Source: Pseudomonas zanjanensis
GTDB lineage: Bacteria > Pseudomonadota > Gammaproteobacteria > Pseudomonadales > Pseudomonadaceae
Assembly: GCF_014268745.2 (NCBI RefSeq)
Contig: NZ_JABWRB020000005.1
Location: 148,705-212,704, forward strand
Length of the DNA stretch: 64,000 bases
Direction of reading: 5' to 3'
Shown: piece after piece, positions 26,497 through 34,753 of the stretch
How positions within the stretch are numbered: the stretch's first letter is position 1
Layout of the letters: each line of letters begins with the position of its first letter
Notes under the pieces: generated by a model
Told to the model about the DNA's origin: nothing
The model's input: the letters and a program-made list of their open reading frames with translations, nothing else
The model's database searches: none
Position numbers and translations under genes: made by a program

Positions 26497-26579
26497 ATAC
26501 AGATTCAACCTAATTCTTTTATAAGCATACAGATTAGGTACTTCGGGTACTGAATCATCATTTTCCAACCCAACTGTAT
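26497..26579. promoter_or_regulatory. candidate MocR-type operator (three ATACAG half sites)
   Basis: The divergent gap has a direct repeat ATACAGATT at 26497-26505 and 26527-26535 (30 bases apart) and the inverted half site CTGTAT at 26574-26579. MocR/GntR fusion regulators commonly bind direct or inverted repeats of this kind in the divergent promoter region next to their own gene. Confidence 0.55.
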
Positions 26580-26613
26580 TGGTTGCAGTTGTCCTTCTCA
26601 TCGGGAGCACACC

Positions 26614-28047
26614 ATGACCCTCTATGTGAACCTCGCCGAACTGCTCGGCACCCGCATCGAACAGGGCTTTTACCGTCCTGGCGACCGGCTGCCTTCTGTA
26701 CGGGCATTGAGCACGGAGCACGGGGTCAGCTTGAGTACGGTGCAGCAGGCCTATCGCGTGCTGGAAGACAGCGGGCTGGCGATGCCGAGACCCAAGTCAG
26801 GTTATTTCGTGCCCGTGAGCCGTGAACTGCCGGACCTGCCGGTGATTGGCCGCCCGGCCCAGCGCCCCGTGGACATTTCCCAATGGGACCAGGTGCTGGA
26901 ACTGATACGCGCCGTGCCGCGCCCGGACGTGGTGCAACTGGGCCGAGGCATGCCGGATATCCATTCGCCGACCATGAAACCGCTGCTACGCAGCCTGGCG
27001 CAGATCAGCCGCCGACAAGACATGCCAGGCCTGTATTACGACAACATCTACGGCAACCTCGCGTTGCGCGAGCAGATCGCCCGGCTGTCGCTGGACTCCG
27101 GCTGCCAATTGGGCCCCAATGACCTGATCGTCACCACCGGCTGCCATGAAGCCCTGTCGGTCAGCATCCGCGCCACCTGCGAACAAGGCGATATCGTCGC
27201 GGTGGACTCACCCAGCTTTCACGGGGCCATGCAAACCCTCAAGGGCCTGGGCATGAAAGCCCTGGAGATCCCCACCGACCCGCTTACCGGCATCAGCCTG
27301 GATGCGCTGGAACTGGCCCTGGAGCAATGGCCTATCAAGGCCATACAGTTGACTCCCAGCTGCAACAACCCATTGGGCTACATCATGCCCGACGCCAATA
27401 AACGCGCGCTGCTGAACCTGGCGCAACGCTTCGACGTGGCGATTATTGAAGATGATGTGTATGGGGAATTGGCCTACACCTACCCTCGCCCACGCACCAT
27501 CAAGTCGTTCGATGAAGACGGCCGCGTCTTACTCTGCAGTTCGTTTTCCAAGACCCTGGCGCCTGGCCTGCGCATTGGTTGGGTCGCGCCAGGCCGGTAT
27601 CTGGAGCGGGTGCTGCACATGAAATACATCAGCACCGGCTCTACCGCGCCACAGCCGCAGATCGCCATTGCCGAGTTTCTCAAGGGCGGGCACTTCGAAC
27701 CCCATTTACGGCGGATGCGCACGCAATACCAGCGCAATCGCGACGCAATGATTGACTGGGTCAGCCGCTATTTCCCAGCGGGTACCCGTGCCAGCCGCCC
27801 GCGGGGCAGCTTCATGCTGTGGGTGGAACTGCCCGACGGCTTCGATACGCTGAAGCTCAATCGAGTCCTGCTGGACCAAGGCGTACAGGTCGCTGTCGGC
27901 AGCATCTTTTCGGCATCGGGCAAGTACCGCAACTGCCTGCGGATGAACTACGCTGCCAAGCCAACGGCCCAGATCGAAGAGGCTGTGCGCAAGGTCGGAG
28001 CGGCCGCCATCGCACTGTTGAACGAAACCCAGCGCGATGTCGTCTGA
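26614..28047 (+). CDS. MocR-type regulator (GntR HTH fused to aminotransferase domain)
   Basis: The 477-residue protein joins a GntR winged helix (about 1-70; GDRLPSVRALSTEHGVSLSTVQQAYRVLE) to a class-I aminotransferase-fold domain (about 100-470). The PLP lysine is in CSSFSKTLAPGLRIGW. MocR regulators use the PLP domain to sense amines or amino acids. It lies divergent from a DUF1127 gene with repeat sites between them. In this polyamine/amino-acid setting it may respond to an amine, but the ligand is not evident. Confidence 0.92.
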   Translation: MTLYVNLAELLGTRIEQGFYRPGDRLPSVRALSTEHGVSLSTVQQAYRVLEDSGLAMPRPKSGYFVPVSRELPDLPVIGRPAQRPVDISQWDQVLELIRAVPRPDVVQLGRGMPDIHSPTMKPLLRSLAQISRRQDMPGLYYDNIYGNLALREQIARLSLDSGCQLGPNDLIVTTGCHEALSVSIRATCEQGDIVAVDSPSFHGAMQTLKGLGMKALEIPTDPLTGISLDALELALEQWPIKAIQLTPSCNNPLGYIMPDANKRALLNLAQRFDVAIIEDDVYGELAYTYPRPRTIKSFDEDGRVLLCSSFSKTLAPGLRIGWVAPGRYLERVLHMKYISTGSTAPQPQIAIAEFLKGGHFEPHLRRMRTQYQRNRDAMIDWVSRYFPAGTRASRPRGSFMLWVELPDGFDTLKLNRVLLDQGVQVAVGSIFSASGKYRNCLRMNYAAKPTAQIEEAVRKVGAAAIALLNETQRDVV

Positions 28048-28108
28048 ACGTTAACCAGGGAAGCAGCACCCAACAGCCGATCCCCACCAACAAGCGGAAC
28101 GATCCTAC

Positions 28109-29674
28109 GTGAGATCCAGACCGATCCTGCCTGCGTTGCTGTTAGTCGCCTCACTGCTGAGCGGCTGCGCCGGTCTTGATGTCACCCGTGAGCCCTCCCA
28201 GGCCTTGCCCGCCGCCGAATCCTCGTTCGGCCGCTCGGTCCAAGCCCAGGCCGCGCCCCACGAAGGACGCTCAGGCTTTCGGCTGCTATCGGACAGCACC
28301 GAGGCCTTTACCGCCCGAGCCGAGCTGATTCGCAACGCCCAAGGCAGCCTGGACTTGCAGTACTACATCGTCCACGACGGCATCAGTACGCGAATGCTGG
28401 TGGATGAATTGCTCAAGGCCGCCGACCGCGGCGTGCGCGTGCGGATCCTGCTGGACGACACCACCAGCGATGGCCTCGACCAGGTCATCGCGACCCTTGC
28501 CGCTCACCCACAGATCCAGATCCGCCTGTTCAATCCGCTGCACCTCGGACGCGCTACCGGCGTGACCCGTGGCCTCGGGCGCCTGTTCAACCTGTCGCTG
28601 CAACACCGGCGGATGCACAACAAGCTTTGGCTGGCCGACAACAGCATGGCCATCGTTGGCGGCCGCAACCTGGGCGATGAGTATTTCGACGCCGAACCCA
28701 ACCTGAACTTCACCGACATCGACCTGCTCGGCGTCGGCCCGGTGGCCGAACAATTGGGCCACAGTTTCGACCAGTACTGGAACAGCGCCCTGAGCAAACC
28801 CATCGAACAGTTCCTGTCCCATCGCCCCACGCCCAAGGACCTGGCCAACAGTCGGCTGCGCCTGCAAGAGTCGCTGGAGCAGACCCACAAGGAAAACCAC
28901 GCGCTTTACCAGCAATTGACTGCCTACAAGACCCAACCGCGCCTGGATACGTGGCGCGACCAGTTGATCTGGGCCTGGAACCAGGCGCTGTGGGACGCGC
29001 CCAGTAAAGTGCTGGCCAAGGGTGAACCGGACCCGCAGCTATTGCTGACCACCCAACTGGCCCCCGAACTGACGGGCGTCCGCAAAGAACTGATCATGAT
29101 TTCCGCCTACTTCGTCCCCGGCCAGCCAGGCTTGGTGTACTTGACCAGTCGCGCAGACGCCGGTGTGTCGGTGAGCCTGCTGACCAATTCCCTGGAAGCC
29201 ACCGACGTGCCCGCCGTGCACGGCGGCTACGCGCCGTACCGCAAGGCCCTGCTGCAACATGGCGTGCGCCTGTTCGAGTTGCGACGGCAACCGGGCGACA
29301 CCGGCGGCAGCGCTCACTTGTTCTACAGCAAGTCCTACGGCGAATCGGACTCCAGCCTGCACAGCAAGGCGATCATCTTCGACCAGCAGAAATCCTTCAT
29401 TGGCTCGTTCAATTTTGACCCGCGTTCGGTGCTATGGAACACCGAAGTCGGCGTGCTGGTGGACAGCCCTGAACTCGCCGGACAAGTCCGTGAGCTGGCC
29501 TTGCAAGGCATGGCGCCGGCCTTGAGCTACCAGGCGAGGCTGGAAGATGGAACGCTTGTGTGGACCACCGAAGATAACGGCCAGACCCACGACCTGGCCC
29601 GAGAACCGGGCAGTTGGTGGCGCCGGTTCAATGCCTGGTTCAGCACGACGATCGGACTGGAGCGGATGCTTTAG
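28109..29674 (+). CDS. phospholipase D family lipoprotein
   Basis: The 521-residue protein begins with a lipoprotein signal (lipobox LLSGC, Cys near residue 21) and has two PLD catalytic motifs: HNKLWLADNSMAIVGGRN at about 170 and HSKAIIFDQQKSFIGSFN at about 425. This layout matches the cardiolipin-synthase-like PLD lipoproteins of Pseudomonas. It likely acts on phospholipids at the outer-membrane/periplasm side. The start is GTG 28109, with GGAA about 9 bases upstream. It follows the MocR-type gene in the same direction by 61 bases. Confidence 0.88.
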   Translation: MRSRPILPALLLVASLLSGCAGLDVTREPSQALPAAESSFGRSVQAQAAPHEGRSGFRLLSDSTEAFTARAELIRNAQGSLDLQYYIVHDGISTRMLVDELLKAADRGVRVRILLDDTTSDGLDQVIATLAAHPQIQIRLFNPLHLGRATGVTRGLGRLFNLSLQHRRMHNKLWLADNSMAIVGGRNLGDEYFDAEPNLNFTDIDLLGVGPVAEQLGHSFDQYWNSALSKPIEQFLSHRPTPKDLANSRLRLQESLEQTHKENHALYQQLTAYKTQPRLDTWRDQLIWAWNQALWDAPSKVLAKGEPDPQLLLTTQLAPELTGVRKELIMISAYFVPGQPGLVYLTSRADAGVSVSLLTNSLEATDVPAVHGGYAPYRKALLQHGVRLFELRRQPGDTGGSAHLFYSKSYGESDSSLHSKAIIFDQQKSFIGSFNFDPRSVLWNTEVGVLVDSPELAGQVRELALQGMAPALSYQARLEDGTLVWTTEDNGQTHDLAREPGSWWRRFNAWFSTTIGLERML

Positions 29675-29739
29675 AGGCGGACAGGTCGCTTTTGTGGCAG
29701 ACCTTTTGTGGACAGCCTGCCTTGTGGCAGACCGCTTTT

Positions 29740-29830
29740 GTGGCGAGGGAGCTTGCTCCCGCTGGACTGCGAAGCAGTCCCGGCTTTGCGGTTGCCGCGC
29801 AACCGAGCGGGAGCAAGCTCCCTCGCCACA
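29740..29830. repeat. REPIN of the GTGGCGAGGG class
   Basis: Inverted REP pair (GTGGCGAGGGAGCTTGCTCC and complement) with inner inverted repeats GGACTGCGAAGCAGTCC and GGTTGCCGCGCAACC, between the convergent PLD and MFS genes. Just upstream, 29690-29740 has three short TTGTGGCAG-like repeats that look like eroded REP ends. Confidence 0.88.
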
Positions 29831-29860
29831 AAAGCCCCCTTGCTACAGGGTTTCGGGTGT

Positions 29861-31003
29861 TCAAGCGGGCTGGGGGCTCCCAAACGCCCCCTGGCGAACC
29901 AGCAGGATCACCAGCCCGAACGCCCCGGCCGCCATGAACAAAGGCAGCGCATGGCCGCTGATCCATTGGCTGCCCGCCCCCGCCACCAGTGGGCCGACCA
30001 GGCAACCGAGCCCCCACAATTGTGCGACATGGGCGTTGGCCCTTACCAGCGCATCGTCGCGGTAACGCTCGCCGATCAGGATCAGCGACAACGTGAACAA
30101 ACCGCCCGCGCTGGCGCCGAACAGCACCCACAGCGGCCAGATCAGCAGGGTATCGATCAGCAGCGGAACCGCCAGGCTCGATAACATCAATGCCACCGCA
30201 CATCCCGTCAACAGAGCCCGGCGAGACACACGATCGGCCAGGGCACCGATGGGCAACTGCAGCAAGGCATCGCCGACCACCACGGTGCTGACCATCGCCA
30301 GCGCGATGTCAGCCGTGAAGCCCTGGCGCAGGCAATACACGGGCAGCAAGGTGAGGATCATCGCCTCGAACGCAGCGAACAACGAGACCGCCCAGGCAAT
30401 CGCTGGCAAGCCGCGGCAGAACGCCCATAAATCACTGAACGTGACGTTGCCGGCCTCACTGCTGGGTGCACCGCTACGGCCCAGCAGCAACAAGGGTGCG
30501 ATCAACAACAGCCCAACGCCCACCCAAAACCCGTAGTCATGATCGGTCCCCAGGGCGCCCAGCAGCAGCGGGCCAGACAACTGGCTCAGGGCGTAGCTAC
30601 TGCCGTATAGCGCCACCAGCCGTCCACGCCATTTTTCAATGACCAACTGATTGATCCAGCTTTCACCCAGAATGAACACCAAGGTCAGAACCACGCCGAT
30701 CATCAGGCGCAACAGCAACCAGACTGTATAACTGGGCAGCAGCGCCAAGAGCCCGATGGACACTGCCCCACCCCATAGGCACAGGCGCATCAACGCCGCC
30801 GTGCCGAACCGCGCCGCCAGACGGCTCGACACCTTGGCCCCAAGCAACACCCCCACGGCCGGCATCGCAGCCATCACGCCAATGGCGAACGAGCCATAAC
30901 CCCAGCCCTCCAGGCGCAGCGATACCAGCGGCATGCTCACGCCCAGGGCCAGGCCGACGCTCAGGACAGACGCCAACACGGCGAAATAGGTTGCCCAACG
31001 CAT
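29861..31003 (-). CDS. MFS transporter (YcaD-like)
   Basis: The 380-residue membrane protein has about 12 hydrophobic segments and the MFS pattern with a GGRLAARFG-like loop (SSRLAARFGTAALMR) after helix 2 and ADRVSRR after helix 8. It resembles the YcaD/UMF subgroup. Substrate is unknown. The ATG at 31003 is 7 bases from AGGAG; an in-frame GTG at 31009 would touch that site. It lies between the PLD protein and kauB, where P. aeruginosa has PA5311, a probable MFS transporter. Confidence 0.9.
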   Translation of the reverse strand: MRWATYFAVLASVLSVGLALGVSMPLVSLRLEGWGYGSFAIGVMAAMPAVGVLLGAKVSSRLAARFGTAALMRLCLWGGAVSIGLLALLPSYTVWLLLRLMIGVVLTLVFILGESWINQLVIEKWRGRLVALYGSSYALSQLSGPLLLGALGTDHDYGFWVGVGLLLIAPLLLLGRSGAPSSEAGNVTFSDLWAFCRGLPAIAWAVSLFAAFEAMILTLLPVYCLRQGFTADIALAMVSTVVVGDALLQLPIGALADRVSRRALLTGCAVALMLSSLAVPLLIDTLLIWPLWVLFGASAGGLFTLSLILIGERYRDDALVRANAHVAQLWGLGCLVGPLVAGAGSQWISGHALPLFMAAGAFGLVILLVRQGAFGSPQPA

Positions 31004-31051
31004 TTCCACGCTCCTGTGGACAGTGATGTTTCAAGCCCTACGCAAAACAAA

Positions 31052-31141
31052 TGTGGGAGCGAGCCTGCTCGCGATGACGGAGCAACATTCAACAAAGTCG
31101 TCGACTGTCATACCGCTATCGCGAGCAGGCTCGCTCCCACA
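31052..31141. repeat. REPIN 1 upstream of MFS gene
   Basis: Inverted REP pair TGTGGGAGCGAGCCTGCTCG ... complement ending CTCCCAC. This copy has a GCGATGACGG outer arm that is not perfectly matched. Confidence 0.9.
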
Positions 31142-31185
31142 GGGGATCTGTTTCGACCGCCAATCTTCCGCTCATTCTCAGCCAA

Positions 31186-31275
31186 TGTGGGAGCGGGCTT
31201 GCTCGCGAAGGCGGAGTGCCAGTCAACTTAGCTGCTGAATGTTAAACCGCTTTCGCGAGCAAGCCCGCTCCCACA
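31186..31275. repeat. REPIN 2 between MFS gene and kauB
   Basis: A second inverted pair, of the GGGAGCGGGCTTGCTCGCGA subclass, only 45 bases from the previous one, so four REP units occupy this gap. Confidence 0.9.
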
Positions 31276-31325
31276 AACGAATCAGCACGGCATGGAGCCC
31301 CGGACAGGGTCCGGGGCCGCCCGTG

Positions 31326-32819
31326 TCAGAGCTTGATCCAGGTCGACTTCAGCTCGGTGTATTTGTCGAACGCATGCAGCGACTTGTCGCGACCATTGCC
31401 CGACTGCTTGAAGCCACCGAACGGTGCGGTCATGTCGCCGCCGTCGTACTGGTTGACCCATACGCTGCCGGCGCGCAGGGCCTTGGCGGTCAGGTGAGCC
31501 TTGGAGATGTCTTTGGTCCATACCGCTGCAGCCAGGCCATACGGCGTGTCGTTGGCGATTTCAATGGCCTGCTCGGCGGTGTCGAAAGCGATGACCGACA
31601 ACACCGGGCCGAAAATCTCTTCCTGAGCGATCTTCATGGCATTGCTCACGCCGTCAAAAATCGTCGGCTCGACATAAGTGCCGCCGGTTTCTTCAAGGAT
31701 GCGCTTGCCACCGGCCACCAGTTTGGCGCCGTCGCTGTGACCGGCCTCGATGTAGGACAACACCGTGTTCATCTGCTGGGTATCCACCAGGGCGCCAACG
31801 TTGGTCGCCGGATCCAGGGGGTTGCCCGGCTTCCAGCCCTTAAGGGCTTCGATCACCAGCGGCAGGAACGTGTCCTTGATGGAACGCTCCACCAACAGCC
31901 GCGAGCCGGCGGTGCAGACTTCGCCCTGGTTGAAGGCGATGGCGCTGGCAGCGGACTCGGCCGCGGCCTGCAGGTCCGGAGCATCGGCGAACACGATGTT
32001 CGGGCTCTTGCCGCCGGCTTCCAGCCAGATGCGCTTCATGTTGGATTCACCGGAATAGATCATCAATTGCTTGGCGATCTTGGTCGAGCCAGTGAACACC
32101 AGCGTATCGACGTCCATATGCAGGGCCAGGGCCTTGCCGACGGTGTGGCCGTAGCCTGGCAGCACGTTCAGCACGCCTTTCGGAATGCCGGCCTCGATCG
32201 CCAGCGCGGCGATGCGGATGGCGGTCAGCGGGGACTTTTCCGACGGCTTGAGCACCACCGAGTTACCGGTGGACAACGCCGGACCGAGCTTCCAGCAGGC
32301 CATCATCAGCGGGAAGTTCCACGGCACGATCGCGCCCACGACACCCACCGGCTCACGGGTCACCAGGCCCAATTGATCGTGCGGCGTGGCGGCCACTTCG
32401 TCGTAGAGCTTGTCGATGGCTTCACCGCTCCAGCTCAACGCTTGGGCCGCGCCGGGCACGTCGATGTTCAGCGAGTCGCTGATCGGCTTGCCCATGTCGA
32501 GGGTTTCAAGCAGGGCCAGCTCTTCGGCATGCTGCTTGAGCAGGCCGGCGAAACGAATCATGGTGGTTTTGCGCTTGCTTGGCGCCAGGCGCGACCAGAC
32601 GCCGGAGTTGAAAGTGGCGCGGGCATTCTCGACGGCACGCTGGGCGTCGGCCACGTCGCAGCTGGCGATCTTGCCCAGCAGGCGGCCATCGACCGGGCTG
32701 AGGCAATCGAAGGTTTCGCCGGACACCGCATCGGTGTACTCACCGTTGATGAAGGCGCGGCCTTCGATTTTCAGGTCGCGGGCGCGTTGTTCCCAATCGG
32801 CACGAGTCAGGGTGGTCAT
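31326..32819 (-). CDS. kauB: aldehyde dehydrogenase of polyamine/arginine catabolism
   Basis: The 497-residue NAD(P)-dependent aldehyde dehydrogenase has the catalytic pair: Glu in WLEAGGKSPNIVF (about residue 270) and Cys in NQGEVCTAGSRLLV (about 303), plus VFTGSTKIAK at the nucleotide site. Position and sequence fit PA5312 (KauB/PauC), which oxidises aldehydes from polyamine, agmatine and ketoarginine breakdown to acids such as 4-guanidinobutyrate or glutamylated aminobutyrate. A strong GAGGAGG lies upstream of the ATG at 32819. It would complete the step after the PauB-type oxidase. Confidence 0.92.
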   Translation of the reverse strand: MTTLTRADWEQRARDLKIEGRAFINGEYTDAVSGETFDCLSPVDGRLLGKIASCDVADAQRAVENARATFNSGVWSRLAPSKRKTTMIRFAGLLKQHAEELALLETLDMGKPISDSLNIDVPGAAQALSWSGEAIDKLYDEVAATPHDQLGLVTREPVGVVGAIVPWNFPLMMACWKLGPALSTGNSVVLKPSEKSPLTAIRIAALAIEAGIPKGVLNVLPGYGHTVGKALALHMDVDTLVFTGSTKIAKQLMIYSGESNMKRIWLEAGGKSPNIVFADAPDLQAAAESAASAIAFNQGEVCTAGSRLLVERSIKDTFLPLVIEALKGWKPGNPLDPATNVGALVDTQQMNTVLSYIEAGHSDGAKLVAGGKRILEETGGTYVEPTIFDGVSNAMKIAQEEIFGPVLSVIAFDTAEQAIEIANDTPYGLAAAVWTKDISKAHLTAKALRAGSVWVNQYDGGDMTAPFGGFKQSGNGRDKSLHAFDKYTELKSTWIKL

Positions 32820-33064
32820 GCGTGTGTCCTCCTCTTATTGAGTACGAACGCCGCGCAATGCGCAGCGCTCAAAAGAATTCTGCCCGGCCAGCCTGCTTTC
32901 GGCGCTGTTCGGCGCTGTAATTGGTACGGGGCACCCGCCACCCTAAACCAGCGGCTGGTCATGTTTCAATATATTTGACACAACGGTGGCAAACGGCCTT
33001 GCGATGTTCGTTTTAATAAACATAGACTCGAGGCCTTTCCAAGCGATCACTGGGGATCACCCGC

Positions 33065-33436
33065 ATGAGCATTCAGGACATCGTCGACTTCAGCCAGGCC
33101 AATACCACCGCCGAACGTTATCGCCCGGACCCGGCCAAGGTGTTCAAGGGCGATCCCGAGCAAGCCGTGTTCAACCACTACAGCAGCCCCTGTGGGCAAA
33201 TGAACGCTGGCGTGTGGGAAGGCGCCATTGGCCAGTGGACGGTCAACTACACCGAGCATGAATACTGCGAGATCGTCCAGGGCGTTTCCGTGCTGCGGGA
33301 CAATGACGGCAACGCCAAGACCCTGCGGGCCGGCGACCGCTTCGTGATTCCGGCCGGGTTCAAGGGCACCTGGGAAGTGCTGGAGCCGTGCCGCAAGATC
33401 TATGTGGTGTTTGAACAGGCCAAGACCGCGCCGTAA
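33065..33436 (+). CDS. cupin domain protein (cupin_3/DUF861)
   Basis: The 123-residue protein has a single cupin fold: WTVNYTEHEYCEIVQGVSVLRD followed by LRAGDRFVIPAGFKGTWEV, as in the (S)-ureidoglycine aminohydrolase-like cupin_3 family. Function is unknown. It is divergent from kauB across 245 bases, an arrangement also seen in P. aeruginosa, and could be induced with it. A metal-binding His/Glu set is plausible but only partly conserved. Confidence 0.88.
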   Translation: MSIQDIVDFSQANTTAERYRPDPAKVFKGDPEQAVFNHYSSPCGQMNAGVWEGAIGQWTVNYTEHEYCEIVQGVSVLRDNDGNAKTLRAGDRFVIPAGFKGTWEVLEPCRKIYVVFEQAKTAP

Positions 33437-33594
33437 AAGACCGTGACACTTAATCATTGGTCAATCGCCACGGTGACGATTAAAACCTGCCATAGGCACC
33501 GCGCAATTTATCGTCGCAGCGGGACGCGCAGGATGCGCGACCAACCCAACCGGTGAGTGCCTTTTCTTTTTAACGATCAGCAAGGAAGCTAGAA

Positions 33595-33840
33595 ATGCCG
33601 AATCAAAACGACACCGTTGTCGTGCCGATGCCAGACGACCAGTGCGATATCGCTATCGCCCAGTACACCATTGGCCAAAAATACACCCGCGAGCTGCGTG
33701 AAGAAGTTCGCGCGCTGGCCAACGGGCCCCAGGTTCGCCCCGCAGGCCCGAAACACCCTATAACCTACGATCTGCGCCCGCGACGCATCAACCTTGTAAC
33801 GGATGTCGACGGAATCATCGTCGGCATTAAATGCGGTTGA
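33595..33840 (+). CDS. peptidase inhibitor I78 family protein
   Basis: This 81-residue protein shows the I78 inhibitor pattern in its second half: RPAGPKHPITYDLRPRRINLVTDVDGIIVGIKCG (central DxRxxRxN motif). Other I78 members inhibit elastase-like serine peptidases. No signal peptide is visible, so the location is uncertain. AAGGAAGC precedes the ATG at 33595. It is followed by a bidirectional terminator and converges with rpmG. Confidence 0.85.
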   Translation: MPNQNDTVVVPMPDDQCDIAIAQYTIGQKYTRELREEVRALANGPQVRPAGPKHPITYDLRPRRINLVTDVDGIIVGIKCG

Positions 33841-33862
33841 TCCACAGGACCAAAACACAACA

Positions 33863-33896
33863 AAAAAGGCCCGTATCTCGCGATACGGGCCTTTTT
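33863..33896. terminator. bidirectional terminator between I78 gene and rpmG
   Basis: A perfect 15-bp stem AAAAAGGCCCGTATC / GATACGGGCCTTTTT with loop TCGC, U-tract on each strand, positioned between convergent genes. Confidence 0.93.
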
Positions 33897-33916
33897 CGTA
33901 AGAAGGGAAAAATCAA

Positions 33917-34072
33917 TTACTTGATTTTGCCTTCCTTGTAGATCACGTGCTTGCGAACAACCGGATCATATTTCTTGATCTCGATTTTGTCCGGGGTAGT
34001 ACGCTTGTTCTTGTCGGTAGTGTAGAAGTGACCAGTACCGGCGCTCGAGATCAAACGAATCAATTCACGCAT
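33917..34072 (-). CDS. rpmG: 50S ribosomal protein L33
   Basis: The 51-residue protein reads MRELIRLISSAGTGHFYTTD and ends YKEGKIK, the standard L33 of Pseudomonas. This version lacks the CxxC zinc pairs found in some paralogues, so it is the zinc-independent type. It lies 11 bases downstream of rpmB on the minus strand and ends at the bidirectional terminator. It was located by direct translation. Confidence 0.96.
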   Translation of the reverse strand: MRELIRLISSAGTGHFYTTDKNKRTTPDKIEIKKYDPVVRKHVIYKEGKIK

Positions 34073-34083
34073 GATTAGCTCCC

Positions 34084-34317
34084 TTAAACCTTGCCATCGC
34101 GACGAAGTTCGGCCAGCACGACACTGATGCCACGCTTGTCGATGATGCGCATGCCTTTGGCAGATACGCGCAGACGCACAAAACGTTTCTCTTCTTCAAC
34201 CCAGAAGCGGTGATGCTGCAGGTTCGGCAGGAAACGACGACGGGTTTTGTTGTTTGCGTGGGAAATGTTATTCCCAGTCACCGGACCCTTACCGGTAACT
34301 TGACAGACTCTCGACAT
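34084..34317 (-). CDS. rpmB: 50S ribosomal protein L28
   Basis: The 77-residue protein (MSRVCQVTGKGPVTGNNISH) is L28, first gene of the rpmB-rpmG operon. Length and motifs (NNKTRRRFLPNLQ, RVSAKGMRIIDKRG) match the family. Confidence 0.97.
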   Translation of the reverse strand: MSRVCQVTGKGPVTGNNISHANNKTRRRFLPNLQHHRFWVEEEKRFVRLRVSAKGMRIIDKRGISVVLAELRRDGKV

Positions 34318-34753
34318 GCCTCAGCCCTCTAAAACCACATGCCCAACCCGGCATGGGTTGGCCGCTTAATCTCTCAGTCATTTGGCGCCAGGCGCCGCGT
34401 TTCTTTAAGGGTCTTACCGGCTACACCTACAGTGAAGGAACCGGGCCCCTAGAAAAGAGCGCTGCTTTATACCAGAAAGACCACAGTGCAACAACAGCCG
34501 ATGTGATTTGTCTTCCTGGAGAATCATCGGCCAACCGCCCGGGACGGCGGGGACAGAGGCTGGCGCGACCCCTTACCGCTCGTCGCTGCACGCAGGTTTT
34601 TTTCACATACGACAGGTTTTGGCCACCCAAACGTCGCCGCAGCGTGCCGGAAAATGCAAAAAGGGGATAGTCATTTGGCAGCGAGCCCACTAGGGTAGGC
34701 CTTTTCCAGACTGCACTCGCAGATGGGCCTTCGACTTGCACAGGAAACCGACC
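34318..34753. promoter_or_regulatory. divergent gap between rpmB and the peptide-binding protein gene
   Basis: This 436-base stretch has no convincing gene. It should hold the rpmB promoter and leader on one side and the transporter gene promoter on the other. An inverted repeat CCAACCC / GGGTTGG (34343-34349 and 34355-34361) lies about 26 bases upstream of the rpmB start and could form a hairpin in its mRNA leader. A second GC-rich imperfect palindrome (CCGCCCGGGACGGCGGGG) is near 34536. Confidence 0.45.

Noticed and set aside
31239..32978. 579-codon open frame on the plus strand over kauB
   Set aside because: It is antisense to a well-supported aldehyde dehydrogenase and passes through REP repeats; no recognisable protein.
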